Below, one piece after another: positions 48,296-58,031 of a DNA stretch of 64,000 nucleotides (position 1 is its first letter; every line of letters begins with the position of its first letter). A model generated the notes under the pieces. That model ran no database searches, was not told the origin of the DNA, and was given only the letters and a program-made list of their open reading frames with translations. Origin of the DNA: Allolobophora icterica (Eukaryota; Annelida; Clitellata; Crassiclitellata; Lumbricidae); NCBI GenBank assembly GCA_963556255.1, contig OY744605.1:68302110-68366109 (forward strand), in the 5' to 3' direction. The position numbers and the translations under genes are program-made.

Positions 48296-51205
48296 TTTAT
48301 TCTTTAATTAAGCGCCTGCAAACGCACTGCGCTGTACATGTACATGTTATGCGATAAATCTTAACTACTAACAGAACAGACAGCCTGCAATACACGGCGC
48401 AAATTGCAGCCTACAAAGCATGTCCGCCTATGGGACTCGATCTCTGTACCTTTCGCACTCTACGCCAGATGTTATCCAATGCGCTATCGGATGTAATGGT
48501 ATCCTAGTAGTAGTACTATAGTAACAGCAGTAGCAGTAGAATTAGTAGTAACAGCAGTTGCAGTTGTATACACCAGCAGTAGTAGCCTTGCAGTAGGCTA
48601 CTATAGTAGTAGCAGAAGTAGGCCTATAGTATTAGTAGCCTAGTTACTGCTATAAAGTCAGAATACTGAAAGATGGTCAATTGAAGCGTGGCGTCTTACG
48701 TCAGGAGAGGCGAATATTTCGGGGTCTTTGTGAATCGTCGGCGGATAGACGGCAGCACGATCGCCCTTCCTTAGTAGGAATGATTCTCCTTTATCCGTGG
48801 TAAACCACGTATCCTCTGTGACGTAACGAACGACGAAGACTCCACTCGTCAATCGACACGTCTCCTGAACAACGCTGTCTGCAGAAAAAGAATGTGACCT
48901 TAGTGAATTCATCATAGCTGCAGCAGTTTGCAAAACCCGAAAATGAAAGTCAGACGTTCTGTGCTGCTACAGAAAGCAAAAGAGAATGTGAATGATGAAA
49001 GTGACCTTACAGCTCACAATGACAAGCAGTGCTATCCAATTCGGTTTATAACAGTGACACCTTCGATGATTTATCAACTATGCAGACAGATGATCCTTAT
49101 TTGAAGTATCTGATGATACGTCACGTGAACTAGAAATCCTGGACAAACATTCGCGAGTCAAATCAATGTTTTCTCTGCGTTTCAACACAAGCATACCATT
49201 CAGTGCTGCAAGAGGTTAACTATTTAGAAATGCAGCACTAATTTTCGCAAAGGAAAGGAATCGCTTATCAGATGAAACTTTTGAACAGTTGCTCTTACTT
49301 AAGTCAACCAGAAATACTACCGTAGAAAATTGCATGTTTTCTAAACAATTATCTGCAACTGAAGTCGATTATAGCTAACTAGCTTTAAAATAGTCAGATG
49401 GTATTTGCAATAGTCCAAACTATAATATTATGTTTAATCTATTTAGATGCTATTTAAATAGTCTATAGTACTATTTACTATTCTGTTTAAATAGTCACCC
49501 TAACTATTTATCCCAACCCTGTTTGCACCACATCACGGGAAATATTTACACACAACAGATGAAACTCTGCGTCATTATGCTTTGACTAGTGTATTTGCCC
49601 GTCATATTATGACGTCATATTATAGGCCTATATGTATCGTTGGTTATCGCCGTCGTCAAGACCGCCGTCGTCAAGACAACGGTTTATGTTTCACAGTAGA
49701 ACAGAACCAGTTTGTGACGTAGCGTCCCCCGACAGACGGACACTATATGGATATTATATGTATAGATACTTACTGAGGACTCGCATATCATTGACGTCTG
49801 CCATGGTCAGTCTGACGGTCTTTGATTCGGCGTCGTAATTGTTGACCAATAGCTCACTCACTTCAGTCTCTAGGGCGTCGTAGGCCTTGGGGTCCTCTAG
49901 GAGGTGTTCCAGAGCCCAGAAGGCCAGCCTGAAGGTGTTGTAGTTGACGTGAAGGTAGACGAGGTTGTGTCCCTTGACGTCTGATTCCGTCTGTTCTTGA
50001 CGAACCATGCAGTCGATCGCAGTGCGTATGTACGCGGAGAGGTCTTCTCGGAGGAGCAGCTGCTCGGTGTCCGGCATCTTGAGCAGGTTCTTGAGGGAGT
50101 CCATCGCTTCCGGGAACAGCCACTTGGGAAGACCGAGCCATAAGTAGTTGAAGTACTTGTGGAAGGTCTCGAAGTTACGGTAGGTAGATTCAGCGTGGAA
50201 GCCAGAGTCTTTCTCTTCAGCTCGTGGACTTCCGAAGATGGAGTCAAAGATGGCGACGAAAATCGTCCTTGCCACGACAAGCCGCAAACCCTGGGAAGTA
50301 ACCGGACCCCCTTCGCTCTTTCCCAGTTCCTCATAGTTGGAGGTTTGACCGACATCACCCGAGTCCGCTCTGAACGCATCGTCTTCGAGAAATTTCTTAC
50401 AAGATTTGTCCAGGTTCTTTGTGAAGGACTGTAGAGATTTCAGGAGGTTCAATCCGGCCACTGTCTTACCTGTGTTGCGTATCATGACCTTGGGTTCTTT
50501 GAGGACGAAATTGAAGACGTTCCGGTTGACCTGGCGCTGGATTGGGTCGAAGTCGAGACTCTTGTGACGGCAGAAAGCCTCGTAACTGTGAGGGTCCATT
50601 ACGATCGTCAGATACTGGTTCAGGAGGCGGATTGTGAAGACGTCGCCCAACGAGGATTGGGATTGACGTAGGAAGTTAACGGCGTGAGAAGAGAACTGAG
50701 TCGCGTTTCCGAACAACAAACTACCCTCGACAAGCGGCGGTTCACCGGGCAGCCTTAAGGAAGAAAAGAACAAGGAATCGATTGGTGGATGAATGAATGG
50801 ATGGATGGATGGATCAATAGATGGATTGACCGATGGATTGATTAGATTAGTGGAGGGGTTTGTGGGAGGTAGGTAGATGAATAGAAGGATCAATGGATGG
50901 ATGGATGGATGGATGGATGGATGGATGAATCAATCAATAGATGGACGGATAAATGAATGGATGGATGGATGAGGTATGAAAAAGAGAAGACAGGTAAGTT
51001 CGATGAGCGAAAGAAACTATATATGGAAGAAAAGAACGATTATTCTCTCGATTACCCGATCTCTGACGACAACTCGATACACGAAGAATATCTTAGCCAT
51101 AGTTTTGATGACTCACCTTTTGCGTAGAAGTCTCTTGCAGCCCAAGTAGATGCTGATGAGAAACAGCGGAACGACTGCAGCTAAAATAGTCAGGTAAGAC
51201 GTCAT
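45081..51205 (-). CDS. Cytochrome P450 of the CYP7/CYP8/CYP39 (sterol hydroxylase/prostacyclin synthase-like) group, 511 aa, 4 exons
   Basis: Exons in order: 51205-51117, 50753-49774, 48878-48700, 45368-45081 (TGA). All junctions are GT/AG and phases agree (2, 1, 0), giving 1536 nt in total, a normal P450 length. Residues 4-22 form the membrane anchor ([19 protein letters not shown]), followed by [17 protein letters not shown], the basic-Pro hinge. Exon 2 has [20 protein letters not shown] and [11 protein letters not shown]. The I helix has VNYNT in place of the usual AGxDT, as in CYP7/8-type enzymes. Exon 3 has the K-helix ExxR in QETCRL and the [12 protein letters not shown] segment. Exon 4 has FQYDRF and the heme loop FGSLCPG with the Cys ligand. 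The loop is three residues shorter than the usual FxxGxxxCxG. Likely an ER-bound sterol or lipid oxygenase; the substrate is unknown. Intron 3 is 3.3 kb. Confidence 0.92.
45436..45500 (+). repeat. (TGTC)n microsatellite in P450 intron 3
   Basis: CTGTCTGTCTGTGTGTC-type repeats about 70 bp upstream of the last exon. Confidence 0.85.
47346..47530 (+). repeat. Tandem repeat of about 85 bp, 2.2 copies
   Basis: Units share TTGAAAATGTATTTTCCAAT, then TATATATC(G)GC and TCTATCAA. The third copy is cut after the first 20 bases. Within P450 intron 3. Confidence 0.8.
48060..48480 (+). repeat. (AAT)n run and LINE/SINE-tail-like words in P450 intron 3
   Basis: The pure (AAT)n stretch is at about 48260-48293. 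TTTATTAAGCGCC (48108) and TTAATTAAGCGCC (48306) resemble the 3' words of other interspersed repeats here (12945, 27745, 28729). Family not resolved. Confidence 0.5.
49590..49773. repeat. Interspersed repeat directly next to a P450 splice donor; second copy at 62985-63170
   Basis: The shared words in order are ACTAGTGTATTT, CCCGTCATA, GCCGTCGTCAAGAC (repeated), AGAACAGAA, TTTGTGACGTAGCG and ACTATATG, then TATGTATAGAT. The segment ends at the donor of the exon 50753-49774, so the donor-side intron sequence belongs to the repeat. Confidence 0.75.
50775..50985 (+). repeat. (GGAT)n microsatellite in P450 intron 1
   Basis: GGATGGATGGAT repeats with interruptions, starting about 20 bp upstream of the acceptor at 50754. 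The apparent N-terminal extension of the exon 2 frame (PST- and PSI-rich) comes from this repeat and is not coding. Confidence 0.9.
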
Positions 51206-54200
51206 CGCTGCTCGATTTCAAAGACTTTCGGCTGATGATAAAACGAAGACTAGTTCCAGGAAATTAAAAAGGTTCTTCTTTGTCACGGCGTCTGCAGCTT
51301 GGAAAGGACAACTATGTGATTGTTTGAATCGGCGAGTCGGCTAAGAATGTTTTCGGTATATCAAGAGGATGTTTATAAAGACCGTGATGAACTTCAAGGG
51401 TTTGGCTTCCTCAAGGAGAACCTTAGAAAACTTCTACAACTGTCTCAAAGGGATGCTTACAAAGAAAGACCTCTTGCGGCGAGTTATATAAAGGCTTTGG
51501 CGATAGAGATTGGCAGGAAGGATATTTGCAGAAAGTAAACAGTCTTCTAAGCGAAAATGGGCGGGTCCCTACATCGCAGGATTTCGCCAATTCCGGTAGT
51601 TTCTCAATAAAATCAATGAAGATCAATATCTGTCCCATATCAATATATGTCTAGGGATAACAAGTAAATCGCACTGAGTGTGGTCCTATCGCATAGTAGC
51701 ATAAGGCTTACTCTGACCTCGACTGAATCAGCTGAAACGCAAAGGTGTTGTTGAGGTCGAATATTGCTGCACTCGGTGCGATTGTCTCTACCCGTTAGGC
51801 GTGGGCGGTTCGATCTCCAGGTGAGGTATGAAACTGTCACGTCGAAGACATCCGGGTCTTGGCGATCCGGATGTGGAATAGACTGCGCAAAGATTGCCGC
51901 CGTTTCTATTTTGGGGTCTGATGATTGCTTACGGCGTGGGTGGGTATCTGATTGCAGTTGGGGGAGGGTTGGGGAGTTATAGGACAGGGTGGGATGATTG
52001 CCATACGCTCCAAGTGCTTGGAGGAATTGCTGGGGTTGGGTGTGTAGGTGAATGCATAGGTGCGTACACACTTACTCAGCGCGAGAACACGAGTATGGCC
52101 TACTTTTGTACCTTTGTACGTATTTTAAAATGTACATAGTTTATTGGCTGTGTTATGCAAATAGGTCTATTGAAAGCGTTTTCGATCCAGTTTCAGCTAC
52201 GTTACCCGTGTTTACGAACTAATGCCAATAAAAAGTAGAATTGGTAGTTTTCATCACAACTAAATGTTTGACGTTTTCTTACTGCTGCAGGGTCGTTGAC
52301 ACCGATTGTAAGTTTTTGTAGGTCCCATAATACAATGACCGCTTCAAGAGGTGACACTAGGCCTAGTTATGAATGGAAAGCCCGAGGGATGAAGGGTGGT
52401 ACTCTGGTGGACAGTCCCGTCTACATAGGCAGGATTCATAAACGATTATTGTCTTTAAATAATATAGGAATCACATAATAGTTTTATGTTCCAGTTAGTT
52501 AGTTCGCTTTAATATTTTCGAACAGTTTCACGCTTTCTTTTAATAATTAAAATTTAGTATAGCAAATCCTTATTTCATTTCAACACCCCTCCACCGGGCT
52601 GTCAAATGATCAATTGCCGACGATCGATCGATCCAAGAGACACCTACCGACGCTAGCCTAAGTTTAGAGCACCACTAGCATTAAGGGACGCTCACTGTGC
52701 TCAGCAAATGAACGATTGTCAGCCGAGGTGTTCCCATCGATATATCAGAGAAGTAGTACGGAAGACAAAAGGCGTCGTCCTTACTGCACCATAGGATAAT
52801 CAGGCAGTTGAGTAAAAGCTATCGCACCGCGTTTGATCATGAAAGGCGAAGCGTGTGTTCAATGCATTAACGAGCCTGTAAAATCTTGGCATCGTGTGGT
52901 TAGTGTATATAAGTACTTTCGTGTGCTTGGCGAACACATCGTGTACAAATCAAAGTCCAGCTGGGTTCCAGGCGAAGATTGATAGTTCGAAAGTTCCAGG
53001 CGAGTTACGAAAATGTCTAAACAGGGCGCTTTCTAGTAGGTCTAAATCTGAATAATTACCGGGGTATTGTTTGGCCTGTTGCTGGCGCCGCTTACCCACC
53101 AGGTTTGGATCCACGTTGTTGTTGTTGTTGTTAGATCACGAAACAGTCTGGTTCCATCCAGTGCGAATAGCTGAGCGAATCTCTGAGAAGGAAACGATAG
53201 ACAGATTCGGTAACACTATGGAAGCTTCCCACAGACAAAGAACACATTCGTCTCATCGTTGGTAAGAGAGAGAGGCTGATCAATGCGCTTCTGCGCAAGT
53301 CAAAGAGGCTGAAACTCGGAGAGGGACATGCCCGCCACATACGTTGCCTGAATTCAGACGGGTTGTGTTCGAAGCTGAAGTCCACGAGCCTCCACCTCAA
53401 ACGTGTCCAGGTATACGAAACAGAGACAGACAGATGAAGAGAATAATCGACACGGTCGATACTTATTTCAAATGTATGTATTTAGTCATTTGCACACAAG
53501 TTAGAGAACTGACTGAAGTATTGAGTTAGGTCCCCACGTACGAAGAAGGTCGGTTGAAATTAACGAAGGTTATAGAGCGACGATCTTTGCTGACTGAGTT
53601 CCGTAGAGAGCGCTACCGGTATCAGCCTAAGCAGCATTTTATATATGTGTTGGTTGAGAACTGCTAACACAGAGCCCTAGTAAGAGAACTTACTCCGTAA
53701 GTTGTGTCACGTGACTAATACACGTTTGAGACACACGGGAATGGAGCGAGTTAGTTTGCTGGCGGGAAGACCGGCATCATCTAAGCAGCTCCCAATATGA
53801 ATGCGTCTAAGGCGGTAAGACGGAAAGACTTGTCATAATCCATTTCCGTACCAGGATCTCAAAGAACGACTGGTGTGACATATTAATGGTGGCTGTTCAG
53901 GTTTACGAGATGCAGAATGGCGTTGGAGAAAGAGCCCGTAGTAAAAAAAGGCACAAAAGAAGACTGGTGAAGGGGAAAGGTGTGAATCCTGTTCTGAGAA
54001 AAGGCTTTCCTTAGGATACGTTAACCACCAGACGACCGCGACAGAGGAGGCTACGTCGGATCCCGAGTCTGAGCGTGTGTCTCGAGATATAGTGTTTACT
54101 CGATTAAGTTAAGGGGGCGTAAAACCTGAACCTTCCCTGGAGGCAGCGGTCACTAGTACGGAAATACCATTTTACGTCGGAAGTAGAAAGGGCAGTGATG

Positions 54201-54407
54201 ATGTTGGCTCCATCAGAGTCATCCCCTCCCCGGGAAGACTGTGACCCCCGCATTGCTATCTTACGACGATTTACGACTAACAAGGTTTAACGTCATCTTA
54301 CAGCACAGTCTTGTTCCTTTCTCTGTAAGTCGTTCCTAGCTTTAATGTTCTATCGACGCCTGTTTTCAACAAAAACCAACGCTGCATCGATGTTACGTAA
54401 CAGAATG
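51206..54407. other. Non-coding interval with the P450 promoter region
   Basis: A TATA-like TTTATATAAC lies on the minus strand at about 51481-51492, 280 bp upstream of the P450 start codon. It is only a candidate. Short ORFs on both strands lack splice support or recognisable domains. A TAGGCCTA octamer is at 52358. Confidence 0.4.
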
Positions 54408-54870
54408 ATAATAATAATCTTCGTTTAATATCTTCAAACTGACAATAACGCAGTATGATTATAAATCAGTATGAATGAATGGATGATAACAAGTTATTAC
54501 AGAAGTCGAATTTAACTGTACACGGCAGCCATTAAAGGCGCCCATCACGTCCTACATCTCATTTTAACAACGCGCCATCTCCAGGCACGTAACTAGGATT
54601 TTTCGTTTGGGGGGGCTTAAACCTTGAACATGGCAACATTTATACAGTGTTCATACGAATTTTAGCCGTAAGCATACAACGGCTTGACTTGTTTGGGGGG
54701 GCTTCAACTTCGTTTGGGGGGGCTTAAGCCCCCCAAGCCCAACGCTAGTTACGTCCCTGGCCATCTCGCGAATGAAAGGGTGAGTGGACCTAAATTTGAG
54801 GAGGTTGCGGGAAGCGATCCCGCTACCTCTTGCTCTTCACGCCAGTGATGTTACCACTATTCTATGGACC
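54408..54870 (-). mobile_element. tRNA-derived SINE interrupted by a hAT element
   Basis: It has the same 3' part as the SINE at 22417-22630 (AATAATAATCTTC, then ATCTTCAAACTGACAA). At 54870-54800 the minus strand has ATAGTGGTAACATCACTGG and GCGGGATCGCTTCCC, a degraded tRNA-like head. The hAT element at 54582-54759 splits it. Confidence 0.55.
54582..54759. mobile_element. Non-autonomous hAT element, 178 bp, perfect 8-bp target duplication
   Basis: GCCATCTC flanks both sides (54574-54581 and 54760-54767). The ends are CAGGCACGTAACTAG and CTAGTTACGTCCCTG, inverted with one mismatch over 15 bp. Internal TTTGGGGGGGCTTAA words repeat and partly pair with TTAAGCCCCCC. Inserted in a SINE, so younger than that SINE. 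Confidence 0.93.
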
Positions 54871-56872
54871 CCATGTCATCGACATGACGTCACTGGTGTT
54901 TACTTTTAGTTGTCGCTTACTCTGATGAATATTTGACTTAAAGTGTACGACTTAAGTGCACTTAGGCCGGTCTTCAATTGAGTTGATCCCGGGATTTCGT
55001 CATGAGGGAGGTGAATGACACGGTTAAATCACATGCAGCAGAATACGTACTCGACGCGATACTACTCAATATTGCACACTGATAGATATATTGAAGAGAG
55101 AATTGAAAGGCTCTCAATAATTGAACCACTAAAGGAAGGACGATCGAACAAAGAAATAGATAATGAATTAACCGAAAAACCAATGGATGAATTAATGCAC
55201 GAATTAATTAATTCCTGAACGCACGAACGAGTTAATTCCTGAATGAACTAATGCAGAAACTAGTTAATGAATTAATGAATTAATGCACGAATGAACGAAC
55301 AAACGAATTAATTAATTAATGCATAAACTAGTTAATGCATGAATGAATGCATTGACATTTTATTACATTAGCGAATGAATTGCAGTCGTTATCCCGAGAT
55401 TTCTATTGCGCCCAAACAAGCGAAGTCGCGGTAACCGGTTTATTCGAAGAAGTTCAGCGAAACCAAAATCGATGCAAGTATAAGGTTAAAATCGTTTCCG
55501 GGTCAAAGGGTCAGGTAGGCAGACAGTCAGACGGCTACAGAGGATGGGGTGTTCCGAATTGGATCGGCGGGACAGGTTAGGGCAAGAGAAGTGATCATGA
55601 TGAGATTTGTGGAAACGAATGAATGAATTATCCAAAACATCAGACACACATCTCAACCTTAGCTCGACACCCAAAGAACTCAACAAACAGTAGCCTACAC
55701 AATTATAATGAATCATCGTAAACTTATTCATTACATTTGATGATAATTACTCAAAGAACTCGAGTTTTGAAAAGCTTCAGCTACCACGAAATCCTCTATA
55801 CAACAGTTCACTGCATAGCTTAGTTGAACCGCCGGAATTGGAAACCTGTACCTAATTGGGTTATATGTTAACTTTCCTCTCCCATCTGCCACCATTGTGT
55901 TGTAGAAACCCAATTCATTTCGAAACATATCGCGACCGCAGAATGAAACTAAAATATGTAATATTGTAATTAGTAACTTCTATCGCGTCGTGGTCTAATG
56001 CACAAAGCATTAACCGATGGTGCACCAAACCATGCCTTGGTTTGGTGTGCCGTCATTCAATATCCGCTAAGTCAGAGTGGCAACATATAGTGGATAAGCA
56101 ATTTGAAAAAGGCAAGTCTTAAGTTACGAACGAGATGACACAAGCGACTGAGCAGAACGGACAGAAATAAGGCATGAATTTCAACATCTACGTCAAGCAA
56201 GCGATTATAAAGCTTGTTCGCAAACGTTATCCAGCCCAATGCGATTGTTCCTATCCACCGCAGCGCTGTAACCTAAACCCTACCGCTTCTATACACTTCG
56301 CTTAATCAAGGAAAGTCCGAGGCCGACCGATTCGATCATCGAAACCAGACTCATGAAACGAGTTTTCGGATAACGGTGTCTCGATCAAATACAGCTTTAG
56401 GCAACTTTTTTTCTGCTTCAGTCAGACGGACGCTGGGGACTTGTGGCGAACTTGTCCGATATCTTTACGCTTCTGATTGAATTGAATTTTCAATATTAAA
56501 TAGAGCGCTGCACAAACCGTCGAGCTCTGACTATCCCATACGAACGAATTCCTACGTCCATGTTTATGGACATAGAGAGTCTTTATGGCATTAAGTCGCT
56601 TTATCTGTGAATGCGAATAGAGGATAAACTTTATCCCTGCTTCAATTATTCACTAGGGGCGCTGTTAGAAATCGATCGCTGCTGTGGATTCATTTGAATT
56701 AGAAAGCCAAGTGACGTCAACGAAGGATCTGTTTTCGCGCTTCCGCAGCAGACGATTTTCGCAAATTGCGAAGCTAAAAATTCACTCACTCTTACCGGTT
56801 GTATTTAAGAATAAACGATGAAATGAAATAAATAAATCAAGTAGGATATCGTATACATACTCAACACCATGT
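54871..56872. other. Non-coding interval with AT-rich GAATTAAT repeats
   Basis: At 55195-55380, degenerate GAATTAATGCACGAAT units are repeated. A hairpin (GCACCAAACCA / TGGTTTGGTG) lies at 56021-56048. No supported exon. Confidence 0.5.
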
Positions 56873-57055
56873 GGGATGTGGTAGCCGATTGGTTAGAGCG
56901 CTCGACTAGTAACGAGGATCGAGTCGCACGGGGTCGAGTCTCCCATATGACGATCACATAAGGGGTTCGAGAAAGTCCTTATCTCTCAGTTGCTCAGCGC
57001 CACTGTTGTTTGTTCATTAGATTGTGTCACCTAATAAGTGAGTAACAACAATACT
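56873..57055 (+). mobile_element. tRNA-derived SINE
   Basis: It starts GTGGGATGTGGTAGCCGATT and has TGGTTAGAGCG (A-box-like) and GGGGTCGAGTCTC (B-box-like) at tRNA spacing. The body has CTCAGTTGCTCAGCGCCACTG and the end is AGTAACAACAATA. The cloverleaf is imperfect, so it is not called a tRNA gene. Confidence 0.65.
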
Positions 57056-57118
57056 AACCATACTTGACATAATTAAGTATATAGACGAATGCGTAGAATA
57101 CGGAACAGTACACAACTA

Positions 57119-57310
57119 CAGCGTATTAGCGCCAAACATTTTTTAACCAGTTCATAGCCAGAACAGTCATACAAGTAGGGGCCTAACCAGCGCGATTTTT
57201 TGCCCCGAACAAATTCTAGGCAGAGTAAAAATTCTGGCAGGGCAACAACCAGGGCAAAGGCTTTGTACCAGGGCATTGCCCTGGCTCGCCCTGGTTTAGT
57301 ACCGCCACTG
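57119..57310. mobile_element. Shortened, diverged relative of the hAT element at 7588-8540
   Basis: It shares AACCAG(GG)CATAGCCAG, CAGTCATACAAG, AAATTCTGGCAGGGCA, CAGGGCAAAGGCTTT and CCCTGG(C/T)-rich 3' sequence with 7600-7650 and 8440-8540. The ends CAGCG and CCACTG fit the family. The 8-bp flanks do not match, so the copy is old or rearranged. Confidence 0.65.
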
Positions 57311-57693
57311 GTGTTAGCTCGCTTACTGTCGCCATAATAGAATAAGAACGCCAGAATTATGAGCTCTTTACATATAGGAGTTCATGTCCAGCCTTCCAGT
57401 TCTTTTTTAGAGGATACTTAACAGGCGCCATTTCAAGGGTCTTCTTCATGCATACATTCATGCCTCCGTACATAAACATACACAAATGCACGCATAGGCC
57501 TACATACACACATTCATACATATATTTCCACACATATGAACCTGCATACATACATACATCAAATCAAATCAAATCAAATCAAATCATTTTATTGCTTCCA
57601 TCAAAACAAAACAAAACAAAAACATGTTATGTAACAAAGTATAAGTAGTCGGATTGTGGTTCTGTCTCAGATAGAGCAAAAGGTGGCCCTAAA

Positions 57694-57707
57694 GGGAGGT
57701 AACTCCC
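57694..57707 (-). other. 3'-UTR hairpin of LINE copy 2
   Basis: In element sense GGGAGTTACCTCCC, a five-pair stem (GGGAG/CTCCC) with a four-base loop, followed by TTTAGGGCCACCTTTTGC. Confidence 0.5.
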
Positions 57708-58031
57708 GCTAAGCAGGGACACCTACTAGTGTTGTACATAACTTAAGTGACTGTCAAGTCATGGTAAGCCAGAGGGAGTAGATAGTTGAGGTCTGGTGTG
57801 GAAACATGAGAGAAAGCAAAATAAATCATTGTTAAACTTAACTAATCATTTATATATACTTAACTAAACGTCAACAAAAGAAACAAAGAAACAGAAAATA
57901 GGACTATCAGTCCTATAAGAAAAGAATAAGTAGGAGAAAAATGAATGAATGGGGAGAAGAGCAGCACGTAACCCGGCGCGGCGCGCCCACCGAGCAGCAT
58001 TGGCCAAACCCTGTGGTCGTTCCAAGGTCCG

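Noticed and set aside
49863..50434. Other frames overlapping P450 exon 2, up to 160 codons
   Set aside because: Shadows of the GC-rich P450 coding exon, with no recognisable domain.
50754..50893. N-terminal extension of P450 exon 2 to 50893
   Set aside because: The extra residues come from a (GGAT)n repeat. The true acceptor at 50754 joins to the membrane-anchor exon at 51117-51205 in phase.
56873..56960. Functional tRNA gene
   Set aside because: A- and B-box-like words are present, but arms do not pair into a good cloverleaf and a SINE body follows. The heads at 10690-10760, 11925-11995, 18698-18780 and 22560-22630 are treated the same way.
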